This document shows positions 43,217-53,781 of a stretch of DNA of 64,000 nt, piece after piece. This DNA is from Blautia hansenii (GTDB lineage: Bacteria > Bacillota > Clostridia > Lachnospirales > Lachnospiraceae): NCBI RefSeq assembly GCF_013304445.1, contig NZ_JAAITA010000011.1, forward strand, positions 37,219 to 101,218, read 5' to 3'. The position numbers were made by a program, and so were the translations under genes. Numbering within the stretch: position 1 is the first letter of the stretch; every line of letters starts with the position of its first letter. The notes below the pieces were generated by a model that did no database searches, had not been told where the DNA came from, and saw nothing but the letters and a program-made list of their open reading frames with translations.

Positions 43217-44868
43217 CAAAACGAATTTTTAAATCCATTTTTGCGGTTTCTCTCATTGTACTGGCAACATGTACGGGAGTGACGCTGGGGATTCTATACC
43301 ATTATTTCGGGAATCAGCTGCAAAAGGAATTGAAAACAGAAGCAGCTTACCTTGCCATTGCTGTGGAGCGAGACGGGATTGATGCGTTGGAAGCCCTTCC
43401 GGCACAGGCGGAGCGTGTGACGTATATTGATGAAGACGGAACAGTGCTTTTTGACAATGTGGCAGACTCGGAATCCATGGAGAACCATGCCCAAAGAGAA
43501 GAAATCGAAGAAGCGCAGAAAACGGGCTCCGGCACGGCTGTGCGGAATTCGGATACACTTTCCAGGAAGACTCTGTACTATGCCATGAAACTAAAAGATG
43601 GAACCGTTCTCAGAGTTTCCAGTGTGCAGTACAATCTTCCGGCGCTTTTGCGGGGAATGATTCAGCCGCTGCTGATTATGCTGGTGGCTGTAACGGCTCT
43701 GGCTGCATGGATTGCTTCAAGGGTATCACGCCATATTGTGGATCCGGTGAACGCTCTGGATTTGGAACATCCGGAAGAAAATCAGATTTATGATGAGATT
43801 GCGCCGCTTCTGACAAAAATCAACCGTCAGCAGAAGTCCTTGAAGCATGAAATTGCAGAGGCCAAAAGGCAGCAGGAGGAATTTTCCATTATTACGGAAA
43901 ATATGGAAGAAGGTTTTCTGGTCATCGATGCCCATACAGAGGTGCTTTCTTATAATTCCAGTGCTTTAAGACTGTTGGGCGCAGAAGCCCAGACCGGACG
44001 CAGAAGTGTGCTGACTCTGAATCGGAGCGAGGGCTTCCAGAATCTGATAGAGCGTGTGCTGGAAGGAAAACACATGGTTACGAATCTGGAATTTCAGGGA
44101 AGAAGCTGCCAGGTAGCAGCAAACCCGGTTTGGAAGGAAAAGAAAGTAACCGGTGCGGTGATTGTAATTCTGGACGTGACAGAGCGCATGAAGGGTGAAC
44201 AAATGCGCCGGGAATTTACGGCAAATGTGTCTCATGAACTGAAAACACCCCTGACTTCCATTTCAGGATTTGCGGAAATCATCAATGACGGATTTGTGAA
44301 GCCGGAGGATACGAAGAAATTTGCAGGCAGAATTTTTAAAGAAGCGCAAAGACTGATTACGCTGGTAAATGATGTTATTAAGATTTCCCAACTGGACGAA
44401 GGCAAGTTTTTCTGTGAAAAAGAAGACGTGGATTTGTATGAAGCGGCAAGGGAAATTCTGAAACGGCTGGAAGAGCGTGCAGCAGAGAAAAATATTCATC
44501 TGTATCTCTATGGCCCTCATGTAAAGGTGAACACCGTGAAGGTAATTCTGGAAGAGGTGCTGTATAATCTCTGTGATAACGGTTTGAAATATAACAAGCA
44601 GAGCGGCAGTTTGACGGTGAACATTTCCGAGGTGGAAGGGAATGCGCAGATTGTGGTGGAGGATACAGGAATCGGTATATCAGAAGAAGATAAAATGCGC
44701 ATCTTCGAAAGATTTTACCGTGTGGATAAGAGCCATTCCAAAGCCATCGGCGGAACCGGGCTGGGGCTTTCCATTGTGAAGCACGGAAGCATGTTTTTAG
44801 GTGCGGATGTGAAGGTGGAGAGCACACTGGGAGAAGGCAGCAGATTTATATTGACGATACCGGAGTGA
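43213..44868 (+). CDS. phoR: PhoR-type sensor histidine kinase
   Basis: 551 residues. Membrane helices lie at about 8-30 and 148-168 and enclose a ~115-residue extracellular sensor domain. A HAMP-like linker, a PAS domain (about 222-325) and HisKA with His341 in VSHELKTPLTS follow. The ATPase domain has VLYNLCDNGLKYN, VEDTGIGISEEDK and GGTGLGLSIVKHG. It probably phosphorylates the PhoB-like protein in low phosphate. Last gene of the pst-pho operon. Confidence 0.93.
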   Translation: MTKRIFKSIFAVSLIVLATCTGVTLGILYHYFGNQLQKELKTEAAYLAIAVERDGIDALEALPAQAERVTYIDEDGTVLFDNVADSESMENHAQREEIEEAQKTGSGTAVRNSDTLSRKTLYYAMKLKDGTVLRVSSVQYNLPALLRGMIQPLLIMLVAVTALAAWIASRVSRHIVDPVNALDLEHPEENQIYDEIAPLLTKINRQQKSLKHEIAEAKRQQEEFSIITENMEEGFLVIDAHTEVLSYNSSALRLLGAEAQTGRRSVLTLNRSEGFQNLIERVLEGKHMVTNLEFQGRSCQVAANPVWKEKKVTGAVIVILDVTERMKGEQMRREFTANVSHELKTPLTSISGFAEIINDGFVKPEDTKKFAGRIFKEAQRLITLVNDVIKISQLDEGKFFCEKEDVDLYEAAREILKRLEERAAEKNIHLYLYGPHVKVNTVKVILEEVLYNLCDNGLKYNKQSGSLTVNISEVEGNAQIVVEDTGIGISEEDKMRIFERFYRVDKSHSKAIGGTGLGLSIVKHGSMFLGADVKVESTLGEGSRFILTIPE

Positions 44869-44872
44869 AAAT

Positions 44873-44920
44873 GAGAAAGACAAGGGGCTATCTATTTCCC
44901 GATAGCTCCTTGTCTTTCTC
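44873..44920. terminator. Bidirectional terminator between phoR and ntpD
   Basis: GAGAAAGACAAGG..GCTATC pairs with GATAGC..CCTTGTCTTTCTC, a 19-bp stem with one mismatch and a short loop. It separates the convergent pst-pho and V-ATPase operons. Confidence 0.85.
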
Positions 44921-45538
44921 TTACTTGCTTTGCATTCTCTTAATCACCTTCAGCCTGGTGAATTCTTCCCTTTCTTTCTCTTCCAAAGCGTTTGAAATGC
45001 TCTTTGTCAATGCCTCAAACTTGGGAATGGTGATATTTTTCAGCGCATTGGCCCGCTTCTGGGTTTTCTTAATATTCACAGCCAGCCGATAAGCGGAATT
45101 TTCCACCATGGACAGGCGAATGGTCAGTTCTTTCACCTTTTCAAAAGCAGCCCTTGCCTCGTCCAGAGACGCCTTGGTGCCATAGTAAGCGTAGGTGGGA
45201 GCGTCTGAGGAAGGCTCGGAACGCACCAGAGGGATTTCCGTTCCCATGACACTGCGGGTCTTTATGGAAATGGAGTTTTCTACAGGCACAGTTCTGGAAA
45301 TTTCCTGCACATTGCTGATGCCGATTTCCATATTCGCTTTCTGCAAAGCCGCATAGGCCGTGCGGAAAGTCACGTCAATCTGAGACTGAATATCCTTGGC
45401 CTGGTCGATTAAGTCCATCAGTTCCCGGATAAGGATATTTCGCTTTTTATCCATCAAGTCAAATCCCTGCCTGGAAAGTACCAGGGAATTTTTGGCCAGT
45501 ATGAGATTTCCCTTGGTGGGAAAGGTATTCGGGTCCAT
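44921..45538 (-). CDS. ntpD: V/A-type ATPase subunit D
   Basis: Central-stalk subunit of 205 residues, long antiparallel coiled coil. It opens MDPNTFPTKGNLILAKNSL and carries ALQKANMEIGISNVQEISR in the middle and KTQKRANALKNITIP toward the C-terminus, the standard D-subunit blocks. It rotates within the A3B3 head. Last gene of the nine-gene operon, 4 bp after ntpB. Confidence 0.95.
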   Translation of the reverse strand: MDPNTFPTKGNLILAKNSLVLSRQGFDLMDKKRNILIRELMDLIDQAKDIQSQIDVTFRTAYAALQKANMEIGISNVQEISRTVPVENSISIKTRSVMGTEIPLVRSEPSSDAPTYAYYGTKASLDEARAAFEKVKELTIRLSMVENSAYRLAVNIKKTQKRANALKNITIPKFEALTKSISNALEEKEREEFTRLKVIKRMQSK

Positions 45539-45542
45539 GCAA

Positions 45543-46931
45543 TCACCTCTCTTCTTCTATTGGGTGATAATATTTGTCCAAAATCTTGGTATCAATACGG
45601 TCCAGTTCCTCTCTCGGAATCATGCCCAGAAGTTCCCAGCCCTTATCCAGTGTTTCCTGAATGGTTCGGTTTTCGTCGGCCCGCTGTCCTACAAATTCCT
45701 CTTCAAAGGCCGTACCAAACTTCAGATATTTCTTATCCAGAGGAGAGAGCTCATCCTCACCGATAACGGAAGCCAGGGCTCTGGCATCTCCTACTTTGGC
45801 GTAGCAGGAGAAAAGCTGGTTGGCTACGTCCTGGTGGTCTTCCCTTGTAAATCCTTCACCAATGCCGTCCTTCATCAGACGGGACAGGGAAGGCAGTACG
45901 TTAATCGGCGGGTAAATGGACTGTCCGTGCAGCTGTCTGTCCAGAACAATCTGTCCCTCGGTAATATAGCCCGTCAGGTCGGGGATAGGGTGAGTAATGT
46001 CGTCGTTTGGCATGGTAAGAATGGGAATCTGTGTAACAGAACCCGTACCGCCCCGGACAATGCCCGCCCGTTCATAAAGCGTGGCCAGTTCACTGTAAAG
46101 ATAGCCCGGATAACCCTTTCTGGAAGGAATTTCCCCCTTGGAGGAGGAAACTTCACGCATGGCCTCACAGAAGGAAGTAATATCTGTGAGGATAACCAGA
46201 ATGTGCATGCCCTTTTCAAAGGCCAGATATTCTGCAGCCGTCAATGCCACCTTCGGAGTAATCAGACGTTCCACTACCGGGTCATTTGCCAGGTTCAGGT
46301 ACATAACCACATGGTCGGATACGCCGCTTTCCTCAAAGGTACGGCGGAAAAATTCCGCTACATCGTATTTCACACCCATTGCGGCAAAGACAATGGCAAA
46401 TTTCTCATCGCTGTTGCTTCCTAAAGATGCCTGCTGCACAATCTGTGCGGCAAGCTGGTCATGGGGAAGACCGTTTCCGGAGAAAATCGGCAGTTTCTGT
46501 CCCCGAATCAGGGTGGTCAGACCGTCAATCGCAGAGATACCTGTCTGAATAAAGTTTCGAGGATATTCCCGTGTGACCGGATTTAAGGGCAGACCGTTGA
46601 TGTTCAGTTTCATTTCCGGAATCACAGGCCCTAAGCGGTCAATGGGCTTTCCGATACCGTTAAAGGTACGTCCCAGAATGTCCGGGGAAAGTTCGACTTC
46701 CATGGGATGCCCGCTGAGGCGTGTGTGTGTGTTCAAAAGGGACATATTTTCCGTTCCCTCAAATACCTGAATCACAGCCTTGTCTTCATAGATTTCCACA
46801 ATACGCCCCAGCTTGCGGCTGCCGTCCTCAACGCGGAACTCCACGATTTCATCGAAAGCTGCGTCTTTGACACCCTCCAGAACCACCAGAGGGCCATTGA
46901 TTTCACTTAAACCAAGATATTCTATTGCCAT
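45543..46931 (-). CDS. ntpB: V/A-type ATPase subunit B
   Basis: Non-catalytic nucleotide-binding subunit, 462 residues. It opens [20 protein letters not shown]. The usual Walker A is replaced by [14 protein letters not shown], as expected for B subunits. [19 protein letters not shown] and [19 protein letters not shown] are typical. It lies 14 bp after ntpA. Confidence 0.97.
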   Translation of the reverse strand: MAIEYLGLSEINGPLVVLEGVKDAAFDEIVEFRVEDGSRKLGRIVEIYEDKAVIQVFEGTENMSLLNTHTRLSGHPMEVELSPDILGRTFNGIGKPIDRLGPVIPEMKLNINGLPLNPVTREYPRNFIQTGISAIDGLTTLIRGQKLPIFSGNGLPHDQLAAQIVQQASLGSNSDEKFAIVFAAMGVKYDVAEFFRRTFEESGVSDHVVMYLNLANDPVVERLITPKVALTAAEYLAFEKGMHILVILTDITSFCEAMREVSSSKGEIPSRKGYPGYLYSELATLYERAGIVRGGTGSVTQIPILTMPNDDITHPIPDLTGYITEGQIVLDRQLHGQSIYPPINVLPSLSRLMKDGIGEGFTREDHQDVANQLFSCYAKVGDARALASVIGEDELSPLDKKYLKFGTAFEEEFVGQRADENRTIQETLDKGWELLGMIPREELDRIDTKILDKYYHPIEEER

Positions 46932-46945
46932 AAATCAGTCCCTCC

Positions 46946-48712
46946 TTATGCGTTCTTTTCCATTACGGTGTTATAGAAATCGTCCACGGCCTCTTTGTAA
47001 TCCGCCATCATGTCCAGGCGGTCATTTGGCACGTCGTATTTAATTGAAATAATTTTTTCAAAGATGTTCTCCTGTTTCAGCACAGATACCGGCATGCCCA
47101 TATTGATTAGGGCTCTGCATTTCTTGTACAGATACAGGATAATTTCCATCATTTTAAACTGCTTTTCCAAAGACACGCAGGTGTCGTCCGGGTGGAAGGC
47201 ATTCTGCTGCAAAAAGCCCAGGCGTACTACGCGGGCGATTTCCAGAGTCAGCTTCTGGTCATCAGGCAGCACGTCGCTTCCGATAAGTTTTACAATCTCC
47301 ATGAGACTGCTTTCTGAGTTTAAGATTGCCATGATGCGGTTTCGGTAATCCACAAATTTCGGAGACACATGCTGGCTGTACCAGTAGGACAAATCTCCCA
47401 GATATTCGCTGTAGCTGGTAAGCCAGTGAATGGCAGGGAAATGTCTGGCATAGGCCAGGGATTTGTCCAGTCCCCAGAAGCAGCGGACGAAACGCTTGGT
47501 GTTCTGGGTAACGGGCTCGGAGAAGTCACCGCCCTGTGGGGAAACCGCGCCGATAATGGACACGGAACCTTCTGTGCCGTTTAAATTCTGCATCATGCCG
47601 GCTCTTTCGTAAAAGGAAGACAGGCGGGAAGCCAGATAAGCCGGAAAACCTTCCTCAGCAGGCATTTCCTCCAGACGTCCGGAAAGTTCTCGCAGGGCTT
47701 CTGCCCAGCGGGAAGTGGAGTCCGCCATAATTGCTACATCATAGCCCATGTCACGGTAATATTCCGCCATGGTAATACCTGTGTAAATAGAAGCCTCACG
47801 GGCAGCCACAGGCATGTTGGAAGTGTTGGCAATCAGGGAAGTACGAGCCATCAGAGCATTTCCTGTCTTGGGGTCATGAAGCTTGGAGAAATCTTCCAGA
47901 ACCTGGGTCATTTCATTTCCACGCTCGCCGCAGCCGATGTAGATAATGATGTCCGCGTCAGACCACTTGGCAATCTGGTGCTGGGTCATGGTTTTGCCCG
48001 TACCAAATCCGCCTGGAACGGCTGCTGTACCGCCTTTTGCAATGGGGAACAAAGTATCCAGAATACGCTGTCCCGTCACCAGAGGCTTAGAAGCCGGGTA
48101 ACGCTTGCTGGTGGGACGGGGAATACGGATAGGCCATTTCTGTGCCAGTTTCAGCGGATATTCCGTACCGTCTTCTAAAGTCAGGACAGCAAGTGTCTGG
48201 GTAATGTTGTACTTTCCGTCAGATACTACGGACTTTATCGTACCGTGGAGGTTGGGAGGCACCATGGATTTGTGTACAATAGAAGCTGTTTCCGGCACTT
48301 CTGCGATGATGGTGCCTCCGTATACTTCCATGCCCTCTGTAATGGTCATGTGCACGTCCCAGAGTTTTTCTGTGTCCAGAGAAGATACCTGCATACCTCT
48401 GGAAATGTATTTTCCGGACTGCTCTGCAATGACGGAAAGCGGTCTTTGGATACCGTCAAAAATATTGTCCAGAATACCGGGACCCAGAGTGACGGAAATA
48501 GCGTCACCGCTGGCGGTTACCGTTTCCCCCGGTTTCAGTCCACTGGTTTCCTCGAAAACCTGTACAGTAGTGGCGTCTTTTTTCAGGGAAATGACCTCGC
48601 CCACCAGGTTTTCCTGTCCTACATAAACCATTTCAGACATCTTAAAGCCTGTATTCCCCTTCAGGTAAATGACAGGGCCGTTAATGCCGTAAATGATACC
48701 GGTTTTACTCAT
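46946..48712 (-). CDS. ntpA: V/A-type ATPase catalytic subunit A
   Basis: 588 residues. It begins with [13 protein letters not shown] and has the A-subunit nonhomologous insert. The catalytic P-loop is [18 protein letters not shown], followed by [12 protein letters not shown] and [12 protein letters not shown]. It hydrolyses or makes ATP in the head domain. It overlaps ntpE by 8 bp. Confidence 0.97.
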   Translation of the reverse strand: MSKTGIIYGINGPVIYLKGNTGFKMSEMVYVGQENLVGEVISLKKDATTVQVFEETSGLKPGETVTASGDAISVTLGPGILDNIFDGIQRPLSVIAEQSGKYISRGMQVSSLDTEKLWDVHMTITEGMEVYGGTIIAEVPETASIVHKSMVPPNLHGTIKSVVSDGKYNITQTLAVLTLEDGTEYPLKLAQKWPIRIPRPTSKRYPASKPLVTGQRILDTLFPIAKGGTAAVPGGFGTGKTMTQHQIAKWSDADIIIYIGCGERGNEMTQVLEDFSKLHDPKTGNALMARTSLIANTSNMPVAAREASIYTGITMAEYYRDMGYDVAIMADSTSRWAEALRELSGRLEEMPAEEGFPAYLASRLSSFYERAGMMQNLNGTEGSVSIIGAVSPQGGDFSEPVTQNTKRFVRCFWGLDKSLAYARHFPAIHWLTSYSEYLGDLSYWYSQHVSPKFVDYRNRIMAILNSESSLMEIVKLIGSDVLPDDQKLTLEIARVVRLGFLQQNAFHPDDTCVSLEKQFKMMEIILYLYKKCRALINMGMPVSVLKQENIFEKIISIKYDVPNDRLDMMADYKEAVDDFYNTVMEKNA

Positions 48713-49292
48713 GTCTTATCCCTCCGTCAAAGTTAAAGCTTTCCTTTTCATTCTCAAAGCATGTGAGGAATGTGTTGTCAATCAGAATATTTTTATCGGG
48801 AATTACCGCCCGGATACCTCCCATAAAGTCTGTGTCAGACAGAAGAGGAGTCATTCCTGTGCGTTTTTCCAGTTCTTCTAAAAGCGCTGCGTCGGAAGAG
48901 TTTACATAAATCTTCACCTCGTCGTTTCCCGCAACTGCAAGAGCGGCGCGGATTTTCTCTTCCATCCAGTCTGTATATTCCGGCTGGCGGCAAAAGGTTT
49001 TCAGCAAATCTTCTACTTCTGCAAAGAGTTTTTCCTTTAAAGCCTGCTGTTTTTTAGAGAGTTTTCTCTTAATATGCAGGTGTTCTGCGGACAGTGCCTT
49101 GTTGATTTCTCTGGCAGCATTTTCAGATTCTATTTTAAACCGATTGTCAGAAGCAGCCTGTTTTTCCCGTTTGTGCTGTTCCATTTCCTGCTCCAGAGAA
49201 GCGCGGTATTCGGAAATGGCCTTTTGAGCCTCTTCCTGTGCACTGTTCATGGAAACATCATAGAAATGCTGCAGTTTTTCCTCTGTTGTCAT
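48705..49292 (-). CDS. ntpE: V/A-type ATPase subunit E
   Basis: Peripheral-stalk subunit of 195 residues from ATG 49292 (AGAAGG upstream); a GTG at 49301 is less well placed. The N-terminal half is charged coiled coil (EEAQKAISEYRASLEQEMEQ). The C-terminal globular part ends DFMGGIRAVIPDKNILIDNTF, a clear E-subunit block. It pairs with the G/H-like subunit. Confidence 0.92.
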   Translation of the reverse strand: MTTEEKLQHFYDVSMNSAQEEAQKAISEYRASLEQEMEQHKREKQAASDNRFKIESENAAREINKALSAEHLHIKRKLSKKQQALKEKLFAEVEDLLKTFCRQPEYTDWMEEKIRAALAVAGNDEVKIYVNSSDAALLEELEKRTGMTPLLSDTDFMGGIRAVIPDKNILIDNTFLTCFENEKESFNFDGGIRHE

Positions 49293-49308
49293 ATCTATCA
49301 CCTTCTTG

Positions 49309-49617
49309 TCATAATTTTAGTCCAATAGCTTCGTTTACATAAGAAGTAATAAAGTCCGGGGCGCGTCCTGTACCGTGCCGGTCAGGAATTTCAATCAGCA
49401 GGGGGAGACGGTGGTTTAAACGCACGTCGTCAATAATATCGGGAAACTCTTTGCCGAATTTTTCGGTCAGAAGAATGATACCGTTTTCTTTGTTTGAAAT
49501 GGCGCTCTCTAAAGCCTGCCGGAGTTCCTCCCGCTCATGCACCACAACCCCCTCTACACCTGCCAGACGCATACCTGTATAGGTGTCAATGTTGTCACTG
49601 ATTAAAAACATTTTCAT
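49309..49617 (-). CDS. ntpG: V/A-type ATPase subunit F
   Basis: 102-residue stalk subunit, CheY-like small domain: MKMFLISDNIDTYTGMRLAG, GIILLTEKFGKEFPD and LPLLIEIPDRHGTG. It binds subunit D in the rotor. It sits between the c-ring gene and ntpE. The symbol follows Enterococcus use, where this subunit is NtpG; atpF in archaeal nomenclature. Confidence 0.9.
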   Translation of the reverse strand: MKMFLISDNIDTYTGMRLAGVEGVVVHEREELRQALESAISNKENGIILLTEKFGKEFPDIIDDVRLNHRLPLLIEIPDRHGTGRAPDFITSYVNEAIGLKL

Positions 49618-49630
49618 AAGACATCACCTG

Positions 49631-50074
<444 letters not shown>

Positions 50075-50100
50075 CTATAAATCAAATGAATTTGTATGGT

Positions 50101-52056
50101 TTATGCCTCTTCGGAAGTCCGTCTGCTGTTTATATGCTTTAAGAAAGGACGGAATTCCTTGCCGCTGCCCTTGTAGAAACGGCTGAACATTTCGTAGTAT
50201 TCCAGACGAAGCACCTGGATACCTACAATCAGGCCCTCCATGGCGCATACAAAGGCATTGCCCAGCACGATAATCAGCCAGTTGATATTGCCTCCGCTTT
50301 CCGCACCGGCCAGCATCAGAACCACGCCCATCATAGCGGCATGACTGACAGCGAATGCACCGATACGCACAAAGGAAAGGGTATTGGACAGGAAACTCAG
50401 CATAATTTCAAATAATTCAAAAAAGCTCTGTACAAAGAACATGGGCTTGCTGCCCTCAATGGCAGGTGTTTTCTTTTCTGCCAGCCGGGTAATGGGTTCC
50501 TTTAACATAATGATAACCAGCGGTACAAGGAACATCACAGCCAGAACAATGGTTGCCGGAAGGGCATTTCCCGTAAGATACAGGAGTGCACAGAGGGTAA
50601 GGGCTCCATAGAACACCAGACCGCAGACCGAGTTTTGGTCAAACCAGATACCCTCCACATTTTTGACCTTTACGGCATTGATAATGTGGAAAATCATGGT
50701 AATGAGAATCAAAAACATACCAAATACAATAGCAGCCACAAACACGGTATTCATATTTCCAAGTCCCGGAACTAAAGTCATGGCTTCCGAAGGCCGCAGC
50801 CATACGGCGTCGATGATATCTTCAAATCCGAAAATACTTCCGAACATAAAACCGAAGAAAGTAGAGAAGATACCCGCAGTTCCGATAATAGCGGCTAAAT
50901 CCATTTTTTTCAGCTTATAGAGCAGGAAACCGCCGACTGCCAGGAGAAGTCCCTGTCCCACATCTCCGAACATGATGCCGAAGATAAAGGAATACGTCAG
51001 CGCCACGAAGATGGTGGGGTCGATTTCATGGTAATCCGGCAGACCGTACATCTTGATATACATTTCAAAAGGTTTGAAAATTTTCGGGTTTTTCAGCTTG
51101 GTAGGGGGCTTGCAGCGAACCTGGTTCTGGTCGTCCTCCACCACACAGAACAGGTTGGGGTCATGTTCAATTTCTGCCATAAAGGACTTGCAGTCCCCTT
51201 CGCTCATCCACCCGCATAATATATAGAATGTTTCCTGATGTTCTTTGACACAGGCGGCCACTTTGCGCACATCAAAGTTGGTGGAAAGCGCGTTTAAAGC
51301 AGCCTGGGCGGAGAGAATGGATTTGGCATCTCCTTCTAAAAGCGCCTGCATTTCTTCCTGGCAGCGGGTATATTCCCGGTTTACATTTTCCAGCCGCGCT
51401 TCCAGTTCTGCATGAATTTTTTCCGGTGTACCAAAATAATGGTCCTTTTTCAGATAAATACGTTCAAAATGCATGGAAGAGAACACGGCGTCCACCTGTT
51501 CCATTTTCGTCCAGAGCACGAAGTAAAGTCCCCATACATAATCGTCCTGATGGCAGGGGAAGAACATGGTATCCAGGTTGTCATAAACGTATTCTTTAAA
51601 TTTGCCGTAATATTCTACCGGGATTCTTCCGAAACGCACCTGGACAAAGCGGTAATGAATCAGCTTGTCGATATCTTCCGGCAGAGTGAGAAACGGAGTC
51701 ATCCACTTCAAATCCTCTGTCAGAGAAGCGCGTTCCTCGGCGAGTTTTTCGCATGTTCCATTGATTTTGGAAATTCGGCTGCCAAGAGAGTCTACAAGAG
51801 CCTGAATTTCCTCAAGAGAAATATCCCCCACGGGAACATCTTTGGGATTCTTCAGCAGTCCGGCGAATTCATTGACCCTGGAGAGCAAATCTTTATATGG
51901 ATTTATCTGGATATAAGGGGATAAATGCTGTATCTGGCTTAGCTGGGCCATGGCATTTTCCAGATGAATCTCGTATTTGGAGAGGTATTGGTTTACCACT
52001 CGATCAATGTCAGATTTCGGACCGGTAATGCTTAAGAATTTCATTTTCTCAATCAT
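50101..52056 (-). CDS. ntpI: V/A-type ATPase stator subunit I (a)
   Basis: 651 residues. The N-terminal cytosolic arm has coiled-coil parts (MKFLSITGPKSDIDRVVNQY onward). About eight membrane helices start near residue 350 (VALTYSFIFGIMFGDVGQGL). The essential channel Arg is in SNTLSFVRIGAFAVSHAAMM. It forms the two half-channels with the K ring. 38 bp before ntpK, 18 bp after ntpC. Confidence 0.95.
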   Translation of the reverse strand: MIEKMKFLSITGPKSDIDRVVNQYLSKYEIHLENAMAQLSQIQHLSPYIQINPYKDLLSRVNEFAGLLKNPKDVPVGDISLEEIQALVDSLGSRISKINGTCEKLAEERASLTEDLKWMTPFLTLPEDIDKLIHYRFVQVRFGRIPVEYYGKFKEYVYDNLDTMFFPCHQDDYVWGLYFVLWTKMEQVDAVFSSMHFERIYLKKDHYFGTPEKIHAELEARLENVNREYTRCQEEMQALLEGDAKSILSAQAALNALSTNFDVRKVAACVKEHQETFYILCGWMSEGDCKSFMAEIEHDPNLFCVVEDDQNQVRCKPPTKLKNPKIFKPFEMYIKMYGLPDYHEIDPTIFVALTYSFIFGIMFGDVGQGLLLAVGGFLLYKLKKMDLAAIIGTAGIFSTFFGFMFGSIFGFEDIIDAVWLRPSEAMTLVPGLGNMNTVFVAAIVFGMFLILITMIFHIINAVKVKNVEGIWFDQNSVCGLVFYGALTLCALLYLTGNALPATIVLAVMFLVPLVIIMLKEPITRLAEKKTPAIEGSKPMFFVQSFFELFEIMLSFLSNTLSFVRIGAFAVSHAAMMGVVLMLAGAESGGNINWLIIVLGNAFVCAMEGLIVGIQVLRLEYYEMFSRFYKGSGKEFRPFLKHINSRRTSEEA

Positions 52057-52074
52057 GTAATCACCTCCGAGTTA

Positions 52075-53115
52075 TTAAGTTTTTGCAATATAATCCATGG
52101 TCTCAGCAGGTGAAAGTCCATAGCGGACACATTCGACCGCTGTTGTCAGCCTGTCAACCTCATGCTCCTTGTGATAGAGGTATGAGTAAATCATAATTAC
52201 TGAGTGTGGATATTTTCTTGCCTCTGTTTCCAGAATCGTTTTCAGATTCAGATTGTAGAAATCTTCCAGTTTCTCCGGGGCAAGGGCGGGGAAACGTTTC
52301 TTATAGTAAGTGGTATCCAGAACTCTCCGAAATTCCTCTTCATCCGCGGCCTCCACCAGCGAAGAAATCTCTTTTTTGGTGAGGCGGTAATGAACGGGAA
52401 TCAGAAGTGCATAGATGTCCACCGGCGCCATATGGTAATATTTTTTGGAACGGTAAATCCATTGCAGATTCAGCATGTCGAATTTATTGCCATAGGCTTT
52501 GGTGATTTCCTGCAAATCCCGTTTTTTAAACAGTTTTTCTTTTACAGACCAGATGTTGGCAAAGTAATACTGGTCCAACGCCATACCATAATCAAAAATA
52601 CTGGGTGTGGAGTCGCCGCCCAGTTTTATGAGCGGGGCATAATACTCAGAACCCTGCAGATTGCTGATAAATTCTGCAACTGTAGACGAGGCAGCCAGCT
52701 TTTCAATGTCCAGTCTGGAATGTCGGTCGAAAAATTCTTTGAACAGCGACAAATCCAAATCTGCGTGACCCTTGTCAAAGACTTTCCGCAGGCAGTCCTT
52801 CATGACAGAGAGTTCATAGCGTTTAAAATACAGGGCCATGAAAGTTCTCTGCTGCGGGTTGGCAAAGCGGTACAGTTTGGCAAAATTCTGATGTATGGTA
52901 TGAACCAGAAGCTTTTCTATATCGCCTCTGTGCAGGCTGTTTTCGTCAAGGTCGGCCCACAAATCCGAAAATCCCGGCTGCTTTTTCAGATAGGCAACCA
53001 CCTGGGTAACAGAGTCCATCTGGGAAATCTCCTGATACTGGCTTTCCCGGATGAGTTTACTCTGCATGGCACGGATTTTCGTGGACAGACCGCTGTATGA
53101 AAGCAGACTTCCCAT
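52075..53115 (-). CDS. ntpC: V/A-type ATPase subunit C (d)
   Basis: 346 residues, all helical funnel-shaped subunit that sits on the rotor ring. Blocks such as YSGLSTKIRAMQSKLI, FMALYFKRYELSVMKDCLR and SYLYHKEHEVDRLTTAVECVRYG are typical of the V-type C/d family. It begins 4 bp after the first gene of the operon. Confidence 0.9.
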   Translation of the reverse strand: MGSLLSYSGLSTKIRAMQSKLIRESQYQEISQMDSVTQVVAYLKKQPGFSDLWADLDENSLHRGDIEKLLVHTIHQNFAKLYRFANPQQRTFMALYFKRYELSVMKDCLRKVFDKGHADLDLSLFKEFFDRHSRLDIEKLAASSTVAEFISNLQGSEYYAPLIKLGGDSTPSIFDYGMALDQYYFANIWSVKEKLFKKRDLQEITKAYGNKFDMLNLQWIYRSKKYYHMAPVDIYALLIPVHYRLTKKEISSLVEAADEEEFRRVLDTTYYKKRFPALAPEKLEDFYNLNLKTILETEARKYPHSVIMIYSYLYHKEHEVDRLTTAVECVRYGLSPAETMDYIAKT

Positions 53116-53119
53116 AGTA

Positions 53120-53431
53120 TCACATCCTTAATATTTTATCATAGATTTGCTTTGCCAGCTGGGAGTGGTGAGTTTCGTAGTAACTTTCCATCTGGCTTAA
53201 AACAGTTTCCGTTTCAGACCTTTGCTTTGCCAGTTCGTCTTTCATTCGGACTTCCAGTTCTCTGCGGATAGTCTCAGACTTTTCCTGAACTTCCCTGTCT
53301 ATGGTATCATCAAAGTTCTGAATGGATTCCTCATATTCCCGGGCGAGTTGTTTTTTCTGCTCTGCGACATCGTCCATAATATGGGAGGCGGCAGCTTCTA
53401 TTTCTGCAAGCTTGCTGATAATGTCTTCCAT
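53120..53431 (-). CDS. V/A-type ATPase subunit H/G-like stalk protein
   Basis: First gene of the ATPase operon, 103 residues from ATG 53431, behind a strong GGAGGAGAG site. A longer frame to 53479 passes through that site. The chain is almost entirely charged coiled coil (AASHIMDDVAEQKKQLAREY onward), the expected form for the G/H stalk partner of subunit E. It corresponds to NtpF/AhaH by position. A weak promoter candidate (TATGAT) lies just upstream. Confidence 0.82.
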   Translation of the reverse strand: MEDIISKLAEIEAAASHIMDDVAEQKKQLAREYEESIQNFDDTIDREVQEKSETIRRELEVRMKDELAKQRSETETVLSQMESYYETHHSQLAKQIYDKILRM

Positions 53432-53643
53432 AGGCTCTCCTCCTTCATAATATATTCTGCACTGTTTATCATACACCATTTTAGAGAAAAAGTCATATGA
53501 AATTGTATTTCGATTTTGGAAAATTCAGGTAGAATGAATAGAAAGTATATGAAAAACAGAGGGAATCTATTTTAAATGCAAAAAAAATGCAGAAAGAGAA
53601 AGACGATAGAGAGAAAAACGACGAAATGAGGAGAAAAATATTT

Positions 53644-53748
53644 ATGCCACAGAATGATACGGATTTTCGTGGTTTATGGAACGTTCATGCAATCTGTATT
53701 TTTCAAAAATCTCTTGAAAATTATCGTATATATCAGCTATACTCTTAA
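53644..53748 (+). CDS. Possible small ORF before trmB
   Basis: 34 codons from ATG 53644 to TAA 53748 with GAGGAG about 10 bp upstream. The product MPQNDTDFRGLWNVHAICIF.. has no recognised family. It overlaps the trmB promoter, so it may be spurious. The rest of the 53432-53781 gap is purine-rich with no gene seen. Confidence 0.2.
   Translation: MPQNDTDFRGLWNVHAICIFQKSLENYRIYQLYS
53714..53743 (+). promoter_or_regulatory. Promoter of trmB
   Basis: TTGAAA (53714-53719) and TATACT (53738-53743) with an 18-bp spacer; the start codon is 39 bp downstream. Confidence 0.65.
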
Positions 53749-53781
53749 AGTGAAAATGACCATGAAAGGCAGGAAAACCCA

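Noticed and set aside
45396..46424. 342-codon open frame on the plus strand
   Set aside because: Antisense to the V-ATPase D and B genes, no ribosome site or recognisable domain.
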